From positions 15,681,994 to 15,745,993 of the forward strand of contig NC_064040.1 in NCBI RefSeq assembly GCF_932526225.1: a DNA stretch of 64,000 bases, written 5' to 3'. Each line of letters opens with the position of its first letter. Within the stretch, counting starts at the first letter, position 1. Below are positions 18,181-29,406 of the stretch, piece after piece. This DNA comes from Nematostella vectensis (Eukaryota > Cnidaria > Anthozoa > Actiniaria > Edwardsiidae). Under the pieces are notes generated by a model. It had not been told where the DNA came from, did no database searches, and saw only the letters and a list, made by a program, of their open reading frames with translations. A program made the translations under genes and the position numbers.

Positions 18181-19857
18181 TTAAGGCATTTGCATGAAAG
18201 TATTGAGATTTTGTATTGTCCTTAAGTGAAATGGCAACTCATTCCATAGTTTAGGAGCCGCAAACGAAAAAGCGCGGTCACCATAGGTCTTCAAATTGCC
18301 CCGTTTGACCTGAAGGTATTGTTGAGAAGCAGACCGTAGTGATCGGGAATGAGTTTTATACTTGCATAGATCTTTAATATATGGTGGAGCCATTTCATTG
18401 AGAGATTTAAAAACAGTCAATAAAACTTTAAAAATTATCCGGTACTTTACTGGTAACCAGTGGAGATCTTGCAGGATAGGTGTTACATGCTCAGTCTTTT
18501 TTGTTAAGCTGATAATACGAGCAGCTGTGTTTTGAATTAGTTGTAATTTATGAATTTGGTAGTCAGGTAATCCATAAAGGAGGGAATTGCAATAGTCTAG
18601 TTTTGAACTGATAAAGGCATGTATAAGTATTTCTGTGGAATTCTTGTCAAGGTACTTCCTAATTTTGCCAATATTTCTGAGGTGGAATCTTGCAGATTTA
18701 CATACCGTTTTGAGATGATCTTCAAAAGAAAGATACTTATCAAGAATTACTCCCAGATTCCGTGCAGCAGAGGCAGGTTTGATGATTTCATCAACCACCT
18801 TTACATGTTCAAGACTTGGGGCAGGACAGAACTTGGAGGAAAAAAGAATAAGTTCTGATTTATCATGATTTAGTTTTAGCCCATTATGCACCATCCAGGC
18901 ATTGATCTCATGAACACAACATTCAACTTTAGTTTTAGCCATCAAAAGTTCATCTTGTGAATTACCTCGAAAAGAAACGTAAAGTTGTGAATCATCCGTA
19001 TAAAGGTGGTATAGAATGCCATGTCATGCTATGATCTGAGCAATGGGCGAAGTATAGGCAAGATAGAGTAGCGGGCCTAGGACAGAGCTCTGAGGAACAC
19101 CTCGTTCCAGGCTACGCAAAGATGACTTGCAGTCCTCAACCCGTACATACAGTTTTCGGGATGTAAGGTATGAGCGGAACCAAGCGAGAACATTGCCAGT
19201 CAGGCCATAACTCAATGAGAGTCGTGAAAGAAGAATGAAATGATCAACGGTATCAAATGCCGCCGACAGGTCAAGCAGTAGCATCAATACCGAGTTTCCA
19301 CCATCAATGGTACATAAGATGTCATTCTGCACCTTAATAAGAGCTGTCTCCGTGGAATGGAATTTCTTATAAGAAGATTGGAGAGAAACATCCAAATTAT
19401 TGCTAACTATATGCTTTGTCAATTGTTCAGCGACAGCTTTTTCGATCACCTTAGAAACCATCGGTAGGTTAGAAACTGGACGAAAGTTAGGGTAAAGTAG
19501 GTGATTGGCATTGTGCTTTTTCAATGAAGGGTGAAGTTCAGCAACTTTCATTGGGTCAGGCATTACACCTGATGAAAGCGAGGCATTAACAATCCTGGTT
19601 ATTATAGGAAGGAGTGTACTAAAGCATCCCTTTAAGAGGAAGGCCGGCAAAGGATCAAGATTACAAGACTTCGATATAGGCTTGTGAGCTAGGATCTTAA
19701 CATCATCTTCTGAAATTACATCAAATTCACTCATTTCCACTGTACACGTATGGTCACAATAAGGGTTGGGGCCAACCATGGTTTGCTGTTCCATTAGATC
19801 TAGATGGATTTTAGATATTTTTTCATTAAAGAAATCAGCAAAGTTGTTGGCTAACAC
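18181..19857 (-). pseudogene. LINE reverse transcriptase with an in-frame stop
   Basis: 19024-19857 holds the fingers/palm: FRPVSNLPMVSKVIEK, LLLDLSAAFDTVDH (catalytic Asp), GVPQSSVLGPLLY. A TGA near 19024 interrupts the frame; it reopens directly downstream with HLYTDDSQLYVSF (catalytic DD) and runs to 18181 through LNHDKSELILFSS, NLGVILDKYLSF and LPDYQIHKLQLIQNTAARII. The order and motifs are CR1/L2-like. One nonsense and one frameshift make it inactive. Confidence 0.87.
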
Positions 19858-21203
19858 CTCACTAGAGGATGCAACTGGGTAATATTGAACTGACTTCTTC
19901 TCAAGAAGTTTGTTTTAATGGTTTTGAAAAGAACCTTTTGATCCAAAGAATGCTCCTGTTTGATCGATGTGTAGTATGAGGTCTTTAGTGAATCAATAAG
20001 ATTATTGACTACCCCACACTGGTAAGCATAATTAGCACGGTCAGTTGAAAGACCAGTGGAACCCCATTTCCTCTCTAAGCGCCGTCTCTTTCTTTTTTCC
20101 TCAGAGACCTCGGGTGTATACCAGGCAGCTTTTGGGCGAATGGTAACAAGTTTCGCCTTTAGTGGGGCATGCTTGTCTAACAGTGCCTTAAGGGTGTTGT
20201 CATACTTTATAACCAGGTTATTAATATTCACTTGTTGGTTTTGAAAAAGTTCAGAGTTGAGAAGGTCTTCAGAAAGTTGGTCTATGTCAACCGATCGAAG
20301 CTTTCTGAAATTCACGACTTTCTTCGCAAACTGTGGTTTGCAAAGGTCAAGTTCACAGTGTATGGCATGGTGGTCAGAAATCATCGGGTTCTGGACAGAA
20401 ATCCCTTTGATGATGTCATCATCAGACCTAGTTATTACAAGGTCTAGGGTGTGGCCATCTTTATGCGTTATGCCTTTGACGTGCTGCTTTAGGTCAAATG
20501 CATTTAATATGTTGGAACACTTTTTAGCATATCTGTCATTAGCATAATCCATGTGGAGATTGAAATCACCAATGAACAATAGTTGACCATTAGACTCAGC
20601 GAGAACCTGCTCCAGTAATCGAGAGAACTCATCAAAAAACAATGTGTATGTGGATTCAGGTGGTCTGTAGACAACAAAAATCCTGAGCTGGACAGAATCA
20701 CGAAGCCGCACATCCATGAACTCGAACGTGTTGAACTGTTCACAAATCCGGCTGATGATTTCAAGACGATCTTTAAAGAGCAGTGCAACACCACCACCTC
20801 TTGCATTTAGCCTTGGGCTGTGAAGAAAACGGTATCCTGTAGGACAAAGGGTACCTATTTCGACAGAATTGTAATTACCATTCTTAAACCACGTCTCCGT
20901 GATTGCCAATATATCTATGGCATTGTCCACCGTAAAGTCTTTTATAATTGGAGCTTTATTATTTGCTGATCTAACATTAAGGTGAGACAGACGCAGTCTA
21001 ATCTTTTTGTTTATATTATCTTTGTTGGTATTGACAATAGGGATCGGGATTAAATTACTTGATCTCACCGATTTTCGTTTAGATTGAGACTCCACCAGTT
21101 TATCATTTGCTGGATAGTTATTGACAAGAACAGGGATGGGTTGCCTTACATTGTTCATCATCGAAAAGTTATATGTTCGATGAAGGTGCTGAGGGTTGTT
21201 CAT
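19851..21203 (-). pseudogene. LINE endonuclease domain (first part of the polyprotein)
   Basis: A 450-codon frame on minus with LSHLNVRSANNK, ITETW, the GGGVALL strand, VVYRPP, FIGDFNLH and SDHHAI, the core motifs of apurinic-type LINE endonucleases (catalytic Glu, Asp-x-Asn, His visible). The frame ends at 19851, where the RT frame starts in another register, so the ORF is broken by a frameshift. The N-terminal 80 residues are Asn/Ser/Lys-rich with no recognised domain. Confidence 0.85.
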
Positions 21204-21310
21204 CTCTAGCTGCCACTGTTGAGTATCAATAAGATTACGAGGGTTACGTGTCCGAGTCCATGTAGAACTACGAACTTTAGAGTAAGGTTATATATATATA
21301 TATAGGTTAT

Positions 21311-21960
21311 ATATATATTTTTTTGCTTCTAGTGACGTCATCAATGACGTCACAATCACGTGACTATATTGGTGCACCCCACTTGACACATACATGACAC
21401 ATACCAAGTTTGGTTGTCACATAATGTTACGTTTAGGAGATATGAATGTTTTTATTTTAATTACGTCAGCCTATTTTGCTTCTAGTGACGTCATTGATGA
21501 CGTCACAATCACGTGACCATATTGGAGCACCCCCCTTGACACCAACATGACACCTACCGAGTTTGGTTGTGAAAAAATGTTTTGTTTCAAGAGATATGAA
21601 TAATTTTGCTTTTAATCCTTTTTTTTTTGCTTTAAGTGACGTCATCGATGACGTCACACAACAAGTGACCATATTGTTGCATCCCTGTTGACACCTTCAT
21701 GACACCTACCGAGTTTGGTTGCCATATGATGTTTAGTTCGTGAAATATATATATTTTTTATTTTGATGACGTCAGCATTATTTTGCTTCTAGTGACGTCA
21801 TTGATGACGTCACAAATCACGTGACTACAGCTTTGCACTTCCTTGACACATACATAACACCTGCCAAGTTTGGTTGTCATACGATGCTTTTAAGGGACGG
21901 ACGGACATCGCGTTACGAAAACTCGAATCGATGGGTTACCAATATTTGTTACCATGTTTT
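21311..21960. repeat. Right part of the TGACGTCA-palindrome array
   Basis: Four units begin with tgacgtca at about 21333, 21486, 21637 and 21793 (spacing 153, 151, 156). Each carries tgacgtcat-n-gatgacgtca-type palindromes, usually acgtgac, a ttgacac...catgacac block and gtttggttg. The last unit ends with gggacggacggacatcgcg, a phrase seen at the ends of such repeats. Together with 16430-17547 this is one array split by the LINE. Confidence 0.85.
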
Positions 21961-23070
21961 ATATACCACTTTTTCTTAGGTATGGGGCTCCGCTCACGCG
22001 GCGCTTCGCGGAGCTCCGCTATAAAATAGAAAAAGGGACTAAAACAACGCTCGATTCCATTGTTCGAAAACCTGCCTAGTTACGGCCAATGTTGTGATGT
22101 TGGTGTGAGACATGATTGAAGGGGGGTGGACGTTGGGGTTTGCAGTATTGGCCTGTTTTGGTACGATATTGCGGGAAAAGAGCAAAAGACATGCGGTATT
22201 GCGGTGAAGATAAATATTGCGGTGTTGCGATCAGTCCTGCGTTGCGCGGGATTTGCCCGTGGTACGGAATGATCTAGCGGGAAACCTAGAAAATGTCGAG
22301 GTGTCGCACATATCCTCTTCAATATTTCGTCCCTCAGTGCGGTAGACGAGATTAACGATATTTTTCTCCGGTATTGCGGTATTTTCCAAACTGTTGTGCG
22401 GTATTGCGATAATTATTGATTAGTTGACAGCTCACTTTCTCTTTGAACTTATCTCGCAGCCGACACACGCCCGGGCATGCGACAAGTGTCGGGATTCAAG
22501 TTAATCGGTTCTTTTAGTTCTTTTATCCTCAAATGACAAACCTCGAAAGCCATGATAAGCAAACATCGGATCATAAGTCGTCAAATAATTCTTTGATTTT
22601 AACTTAAAAGGTTTCAACATTATCGTGTACACGTGTACGCGAAAAATCATGGCCGCTTTTGTATCGCTGACTGCCAAAGGTAGGTTAAATCTTAGTATCC
22701 ACAGACAGACGGCAAAGGCAACGCATGTAGACTACTAATTGCGCTTCAGGGGAGGGGACGGGAGATTTCGTTTCCAAGATGGCGTTGGCATGTTCCACAG
22801 GAAACCCAAATCGACACGATGTCCGAAATTAGTGTTCGAACAAGGGGCAACTGTAAAAAGGATTTCGCTAAGGAAACGCAGAAGACATTTCGGATTAAGG
22901 TTAGGGGCATTCTTATATGCATTCTTTTTAATAACGATTTTTATAAATAGATAGCTTTTGCTAAATTCTAAAGACATGCTAATAAAATGTCAAGGCTAAG
23001 ATGGCAGCAAAATATTTTTTTCATTAGTGTAATTCAGCTTGTGTGTATTATTTCAGGTCACTGAATGTTT
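21961..23070. other. Intergenic, degenerate repeat words
   Basis: A strong GC palindrome gctccgctcacgcggcgc / gcttcgcggagctccgct lies near 21985-22020. From 22140 to 22410 the words ttgcggt and gtattgcgg recur many times, a degraded repeat. No gene beyond the small candidate exon at 22649 is supported. Confidence 0.45.
22649..22679 (+). other. Candidate first exon MAAFVSLTAK followed by a donor
   Basis: ATG GCC GCT TTT GTA TCG CTG ACT GCC AAA G is followed by GTAGGT in a repeat-poor, moderately GC-rich stretch, with a good ATGG context. No downstream exon in matching phase was found before the minus-strand gene at 24276, so this stays a suggestion. Confidence 0.2.
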
Positions 23071-23914
23071 ATTTATTATCCCGTGGGGGGGGGAAGGGGG
23101 GGGGGGGGGGCGTGAGGATACTGTGGAGGGGCCTCGAGAAATTTACTATTTCCGAGGTCTAAAGAAGGGGCGTCCAAAGTGTTTGGATTTTAAAAGGGGG
23201 GTCACTGATTCCTTTGGGTGTTGTCTTTACTATATAATGTGTGAAATCAGACTTCTTGGTTTAAATTGTCTCGGTTTGGGGGCAATTATTTGGCATGCAC
23301 AATCCAGGAGTCATGGAAACGTATTAAGCCTCGTTTTATCAATGCAATGCAAAACTGTATACACCCTAAATACATCTTTTCATGGTTTCCGCTATATAAT
23401 ATTATAAAGTGTTTATGTTCAATATCTAAAATTATAAACAAAACGTTTCAATGCTATAAGCGCTCATTCTCCGTCATCAAAATCCTCGCTCATATCCGAT
23501 TCGCTGCCTTCCTCGCTTTCTTTCTTTTCTATTCTCATGCAAGGAGAAGATCGAAAAGCCTTTTTTGCTTTTTTTACGGCATCTATAGCATCAACCATTA
23601 TCAGGTTGCGACCTGGAGTTAGTCGCATCTTTGAGAAATTTAGTGCCTTCACTTTATCTGAAATTGATGTTTTCATCCAATTCCTTTCCCCATCACTTTT
23701 TGTCCAGCTTGCAGCTAATCTCTTGCACGTGTCATTGCCGTTCATTCCTTTGCTCATTTTTCTCCGGTTTTCGGGAGGGGGGGGGGGGACCCAAAATATG
23801 GGGAAACGTAAGGGGAACATGAAAAATTTTGTTACTCCAGAAGGGGGGTCAACTTATTTTATCCCTTACTTTTATTAAAATCCTCACGCCCCCCGCCCCC
23901 TCGGGATAATAAAT
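23071..23914. mobile_element. 844-bp inverted-repeat element carrying a small ORF
   Basis: The left end atttattatcccg leads into a G run then gcgtgaggat; the right end atcctcacgcccc leads into a C run then cgggataataaat. The ends are inverse over about 40 bases apart from the homopolymer. The sole interior candidate gene is the minus-strand acidic ORF at 23464-23757. Target duplication is not clear. Confidence 0.65.
23464..23757 (-). CDS. Hypothetical 97-aa acidic-tailed protein inside the inverted-repeat element
   Basis: From ATG at 23757: a Lys/Ser-rich body (MSKGMNGNDTCKRL, NWMKTSISDKVKALNF, VDAIDAVKKAKKAFR) and a strongly acidic end (KKESEEGSESDMSEDFDDGE). The frame is open 21 codons further upstream, but that part is poly-Pro from a C run, so the internal ATG is preferred. 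Composition looks protein-like, with alternating charge and an acidic tail. No family is recognised. It may be the remnant C-terminus of a transposon protein or a captured exon; it could also be chance. Confidence 0.35.
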   Translation of the reverse strand: MSKGMNGNDTCKRLAASWTKSDGERNWMKTSISDKVKALNFSKMRLTPGRNLIMVDAIDAVKKAKKAFRSSPCMRIEKKESEEGSESDMSEDFDDGE

Positions 23915-24275
23915 GAACTTTCCCTTAGAATATATTTTAACCATTATTCACGTGTTTTACAAACGCACTGCTAAAACAATTTTCGTGATCGCTAATCGTA
24001 ATTAATAGAATCTAATAATACTTACATTAATGTAAGCTAGCTATTTCTGGTGTTCTGGTACATTTAGTAACAAATTTCAGTTAACTGCTAATACTGTTTT
24101 CTAGCCTTCGGGGAGTCTATTGGCTAGATTAATTACTTTTTTCACTTTAAAAACAATGAAATGAAAAGATTGAAAATATTGTGTAAGTGAAAAGATTGGA
24201 TTCAGAAAGTAAGTATTGTTTGCATGATATCAACAATTCCTGAAATAGTGCAGCAATTTTACATCTTACAGATGT

Positions 24276-27200
24276 TCATCTGATTAAAATGTAACCATTT
24301 GCTGGACGGTTGGATTGGCAGCCCAATACGCATGTATTACCTACAGATACTGATACATGGTTACTTCCAATACCAACAAAACTATCTGGACTGTTACAGT
24401 GGTTTTCCTGATTTCCAATAATGCCGATCCGAACACGTCTTGCATTAAAGCCATTTTGGTCACAATTAGCCTGAAGTTGTGAACCCTCGATAAGTCCCAG
24501 CCAATCATCGCGCGACATAGACAGATTCTTGAAATTGCCATCAGCGATGACGTCATAAAGGGACGCAGAGGGGTAGTCAAGGGTTAGCCACTTGATTTTG
24601 TCGCCGACTTCCATCCCCAAGCAGATCTGGTCAAACGGCACGCTCCAATAGGTGGACAGCTTGGTCTCATCGCCATCAAGACCGGTTAATCCTGCTTCAG
24701 GGTTATAGGCAAGCTTGTCTGACCAGTATTTGGAGCTGTACTGAAAGGTATTCTGGAAGGAGGTACCAGATGGAATACATATATAAACAAAATTATTTGT
24801 AAAAATTCTGGGGAGCAGTGTCTTATGATGAACTTGTTGCTGTTATTTGATCATATTATTTACTACTAACGGTTATAAGTACTAACTGAGGTACTGATTG
24901 AAGTCATTTTACTAAGTTATATATTTCTTATACCTGTCTGCCGTCTGTCTTCATGACCAGCGTCCATCCCCCACTTCCGCAGATACTTGACATGTGACAG
25001 TAGACACTGGTTTCTTCTGAGCCCACGGTAAACGTGTACGCCATGTTCGTACGATAACTAGCACATTTTGGAAAATCAATGTGAACTTACAAGTTAAAGC
25101 AATAGCTCAATACAGAGAAATATAAAAAGCGAAGCAATCTTATATCGGGCAACAATGAAACGCCACCCACCTCGTTTTGTTCAAGATATCTTTGCATGAA
25201 GAGATGTTCACTGTAACAAATATCAAATATATTTTTAGAAAAACCTAATAGCAGAATGAACCGTCCAATTAAAAATCATGGTAAATAAACGCAAGGTTGA
25301 AAAAAGTATGTTGTTCGCCTCTCTGTAAAACAGAGTAGTTGCGCTGACGTTTCGTAAAAACCGAAGAGGCGTACAGCATACTTTTTCAACCTTGTGTTAA
25401 TTTATAGCTTGTCTACACCACGCCTACGCAGACCATCTATTTTGTTTTTTACATTGTCTGAAGTCTTTCTAGTTATACCAAAAAAAAATCGCGTGACCAA
25501 AGATGTTATGTGAGACCAACCTGTCCAGCCTTCGCAACGCATGCCGGTATTGAATGGCGGGCAGTGGCACTCGTAGCCTTGCAAGTTATCGATGCGAGTG
25601 CACCGCGCGCCATTCTTGCAGTTTGCGCACACATCTGAGAAGCTCTATAAGAAACGTTAATAAAATTACGAGAAAGAAAATCGCAACAACAGCTTATCTA
25701 CCTTATTACACTCAATTTTCTCGACGTCAAAATTTCGCGATTTTGAGATGGCGATATTTCGCGACACTTTATTTTCGCGATTTCTCGATTTTGGAATAAT
25801 AATACCAAGCAAAACAAGTGGAATTAAAATGTAATGTAATCCCCAAAACTGAAACAATTTGTAACAAAGATGCGATGGGCTTATCTTAGTTTCATATAAA
25901 AATATATAAATACAAGTCCAACTCAACCCCTTACCGTACTATATGTATATTAGAAGACTAAATAGACAAGGTTTTTCCACAAAGCTTATTAAACGGCCAA
26001 TATTCCCCAAAAGGCATCTTGTTTACTCACTAAATTTTCGCGCATCCTAATTTTTGCTTCACTTAATTTTCGCGTCACTTCAATTTCGCAAATCTTTTAA
26101 AATCTCCAAATCCGCGCAATTAAAGTGACGCAAAAATAAAGTGTAATAAGTATGATAGATTCATCCTTTTAGAATCTTATAACATTACTATTGGATCTTG
26201 TTTTGACCTTTTTAAAGCTGGAAATGTATTAATTGAAACATCAGCTAACTATAGCAGTTATTTGTTATATGACCTGCTATTTTTCTTATAGTCACATTTG
26301 AAACACAGTCTGTATAGGTCTGTTTTACTGAGGCTTTTTCACACGAACCTCTTTGCACTTCTAGTAACCTTTGTCGCGCGACACCAGCTGCGACTTTTGC
26401 GGCAATTTTATCGCACACGAAATCTAGACAAACTTTTTCGCAGGCAGTTCGAGTATACTCGAACCTTCAGTGCGCTGCAATATAATAAAAATACTTGAAT
26501 CACCCGTTAAAGCAAGAAATATCGGACGATCTGCTGCCATTTTTAATTCCAATTTAAATACGTTGCATCGCAGCCTATAGACCTGGGATGCGTCTCGTTT
26601 CGTGCGCACTGATAAACAAAGCCCAGGGATGAATGGGTGATAGGAATCGCTACTATACTTACTCGTTTATAATATGTCACATTTTCATTTACAGCAAGCT
26701 CAGTCTTCTCAATGACTGCTACGCTGCTCAGCTCGCACAGATTCATGGGATTATAATTTTTGTGGTAGTTTGCAGATCTGCACCGCGCGTCTGACAGGCA
26801 AGCGGAGCTGCACTCAAACGCATGCGCCACTTTCATATTTGCATATACACCCCTGGGAAGCTCAAAGCCTGGAGAGAAGAATATAAACAATTAGTTTTAA
26901 ACTAGTTTGAGTTGATAATTTGCTATTGTTTCTTAGCGAGAACGGTAAAGGCATTCCGATCGTTTCATTGCGCGTGTTTGCTAGATTTCCCTAGTGCCCA
27001 TGCCCCCGTCGCATTCACGGTAACTATGCAAGTATGTGCATGCTCGAGCTAATAGGACAAACAAGTTCGAAGTATCGATCATAGATTTATTTTATTAATA
27101 AACATGGATTGCGTCCCATAGCCCTCTTCTCTTCTCTTTTTCCCTCGAATCGGGACATAACAAATTCAAAGTCACCTAAAGATCCTCTGACACAGTTTTC

Positions 27201-28419
27201 TTTTATCAATAAACTTGGGTTGCGTCCCATAGCCTTCTTCACATTTATCCCTTCTTCCAACCGGCAAAACAGATACAAAGTCACCTAAAGACCTTGTGGC
27301 ATCGGTCTAGAAAATGCTGTAATTCCCAGGCATCGATCACAGTTTTATTTTGTCAATACACTTGGGTTTGATTCCATTAGCCTTCTTCTCTCCTCTCCTT
27401 CAGGAGGTAGCCTCAGCGGCACGCGCGCATTGTCACGGTTTGGGGAGAGGAGTACAAGTGTAGACATAGATATTATACGAAACAAGGCAAAATCTCGACC
27501 ACACGGAATATATATTTATAATTTTGAGATTTTCAAGAATAAAAGACCGCTTTTTGGGAGACAACGGCGCGCAAGGGTGGCTACACGATCTTACACGTCT
27601 TCAGGGGGATCCTTCTTCAGAATAACATATTTAGCGGAATGGCTCGGGGGCGATAAACAAACCTATTTTTAATTAATTTTTATACCAAAAGCATTAACGA
27701 TGGTTCCAGCAAACAGTATTTGAAGTGTAAATGATTATGTTTACTTACAGACTAAAGTGATTCGCGGTGCGAAGGTCTTCATAACAATTGCTAGAGATGT
27801 TAAAAGTAACCTCAGAGACAGCTGTTTCATATTGTTTCCTGGTTATTGTATTGCAACTTGTTTTTCACGATGCGTTTACGTTATGACTTTTCTTTCTGTT
27901 TGTTTTCTTCTGTACAATCTACGGAATGATGGAATTTCCCTTGGTGGCGTTATTGTTTTGAATAAGGAATAATGAATTGTCACGATTTTTGCCAGTTTTT
28001 TTTATATTTGATCCGATAAAATGAACTTCCTTCAAATCTAAACTTGTTTTCAAGTTGGGAGTTTCTGTCATTGTTCTAACCCAAAGCACAGACTTTAAAA
28101 ATAAAAATTAAGGCTTTATTGAATAATGTTTACACGTGTGTTATTTTTTCTCTTCTTTTTTTTGCATGGAGAAAATAACAGAAAAATGTGATCCCGTTCG
28201 CTTATCAAATAATAGATAATCGCTAGAATTAGGTTTGTCGTATATCTCATTCACAATTGCACCTCATTCACAATTTTCTTTGCACAGCAGAATTCTCTTA
28301 CCTTCGATGGCGGAAAATGTCGCTTGTTTTTGAAAGTCGTCCCGGTCTTCCTTTGCTTGGCTTTGCTGCTGACCATAGATAGCACCAAGAAAAACAACAA
28401 AGAAAATAAATTGCTCCAT
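24276..28419 (-). CDS. Secreted PAN / EGF / fibrinogen-like protein, 362 aa
   Basis: Six exons in transcript order: 28419-28302, 26868-26663, 25644-25521, 25210-25171, 25057-24934, 24752-24276 (stop TGA). Phases close throughout. Signal peptide MEQFIFFVVFLGAIYG; PAN/apple-like domain aa 40-108 (FECSSACLSDARCRSANYH, NLCELSS); one EGF aa 109-149 with six Cys (CANCKNGARC ... CHC ... RC); then one fibrinogen-like unit aa 150-362 (SCKDIL, YCHMSSICGSGGWTLVMKTDG, FQYSSKYW, LCLGM-like ICLGM, NQENHCNSPDS, GYILIR). The last unit resembles that of coral uncharacterised skeletal organic matrix protein 5. It is the one-unit relative of the tandem pair at 48405 and 57886. The upstream ATG at 28452 would add MKCDRSFTAVK and spoil the signal peptide, so 28419 is preferred. 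The role is probably extracellular matrix or recognition, inferred. Confidence 0.88.
25270..25490. mobile_element. Penelope-like repeat fragment, copy 1
   Basis: caaggttgaaaaaagtatg at the left and catactttttcaaccttgtg at the right form inverted ends of about 35 bases around a segment with gctgacgtttcgt. The right part (ccttgtgttaatttatagct, gcagaccatctatttt) matches 40527-40630 in the same orientation. The family assignment to Penelope-like elements rests on the GAAACGTCAGC phrase and is tentative. Confidence 0.45.
25702..26150. mobile_element. About 449-bp MITE with CTTATTACACT ends
   Basis: The left end cttattacactcaattttc and the right end gaaaataaag-like aaaaataaagtgtaataag are inverse over about 20 bases with mismatches. 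The interior is rich in ttcgcg and attttcgcg words on both strands. It lies in the intron between the PAN and EGF exons of the minus-strand gene. Confidence 0.55.
27070..27400. repeat. Three degenerate tandem units of about 112-143 bases
   Basis: ttgcgtcccatagcc occurs at about 27109 and 27220 and a variant (gattccattagcc) near 27369, each followed by cttctt. The first two are also followed by caaagtcacctaaaga. Located in intron 1 of the minus-strand PAN/EGF gene. Confidence 0.6.
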
Positions 28420-28579
28420 TTTGACTGCCGTGAAACTCCTATCGCATTTCAATTAGTTGTGCAAGGTGTTTCAAAAACCTTTTTCTCGGTGTTTACGAGA
28501 AAACGTGTTTTTACCGCAATTTCTACAGGTGCATTCGTAAGTAAATTCCTGTGTCGCTGTAGTATGATTGGTAGACTAC

Positions 28580-28588
28580 CTTTAAATA
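28580..28588 (-). promoter_or_regulatory. Possible TATA-like box (TATTTAAAG) of the PAN/EGF gene
   Basis: On the minus strand TATTTAAAG lies about 160 bases upstream of the chosen ATG, leaving room for a 5' UTR of about 130 bases. It is the only TATA-like element close enough upstream, but no start site can be proved. Confidence 0.3.
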
Positions 28589-28599
28589 GGTCTTAAATG

Positions 28600-29406
28600 T
28601 GTAAAAACATTATGTTGTCATGGTAGCATTTGTCTCTATATTAGGTATGCCAGGAGAACTGGGTTGCATAATAATTAAACGCTGTCCAAACAAAAAAAGT
28701 TATTTGAGTCTTATGCTATACTGATTTTCATAGTGAGAGATAGCTTAAAAACCGTGGACTTAAAGCTCTACATTATTGTAAGGGAGTGGCGGATCCAGGG
28801 GGGTGCATCATCATGAATATTGGGAGAGGGGGACATACATCTTTTAAGATAATGGGGCCGACCACTAGTGGCCGGCGCCTGTGTGCTAGCGATACCTTAC
28901 CGCGCCGGCAATTGACTTCTTGTCCAAAATATCGAATAACAAGCAGTGCTCTCTCAACAGAAACAAGTATGTTTCGCAGTTACCTCTTTATTTTCCCCCG
29001 AATCGAAAGATTCGGAAAAACAGCGTGAGGATGCTAAGCACTTGCTCTTTTAGAGAAAATAATAAATACGAAACAAAAGTAATATAAATACAAGCAAATA
29101 GCGTTTTTTCATTTCACGATATACAGTCGGAAATACTTTTCAGTCATTCCTTTGAATTTCGATCTCGTCTGTTTTGTGACGCAATCCTTGGGCTGCCTGT
29201 GTCTTGACCCCCAGTTTTCGGTTCGTACCCAGGCTGCGCGGGCGAGACATCCAAGATGGCGGACGCAGCATCCTCAAAGAGCTTATTTGAAATGCGTTTT
29301 TTTCCCGCGTAGAAATAAGGACTATACGAATAGTGTCCTCAAATAGTCTTTTAACTGCCATAATTAGATGATTTAATACCAGATAATCGGTTTCTTGGAG
29401 GGGAAA
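28600..29406. other. Divergent intergenic region between PAN/EGF gene and BEN gene
   Basis: The two genes are divergently arranged about 1 kb apart. A ggatccaggggggtgcat segment near 28792 looks like another G-run repeat. Near 29250 ccaagatggcggac, a YY1-type start-site motif, contains an ATG that opens an 18-codon frame ending at a TAG, a possible upstream ORF for the BEN gene. The ATG of the BEN gene itself sits in aaaatggcggg. Confidence 0.4.

Larger units (their letters stand above)
17548..21310 (-). mobile_element. CR1/L2-type LINE inserted into the palindrome array
   Basis: The minus-strand element carries an APE-type endonuclease, then reverse transcriptase, then a 3' region ending in (TAA)n at 17548-17578. 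The 3' region contains the atatagcgcctcatcaa / aggcactttacaa phrase common in invertebrate LINE tails. On both sides the flanking array unit is split (agcatatttt on the left, atatatttttttgcttctag on the right), which defines the insertion and suggests a short duplication like atatttt. About 3.76 kb including a nested element at 17735-18085. The 5' boundary near 21310 is approximate. Confidence 0.8.

Noticed and set aside
23537-23878. 113-codon plus ORF over the inverted-repeat element
   Set aside because: Overlaps the minus acidic ORF on the other strand; the plus version is hydrophobic from the complement of K/E codons and looks like a shadow.
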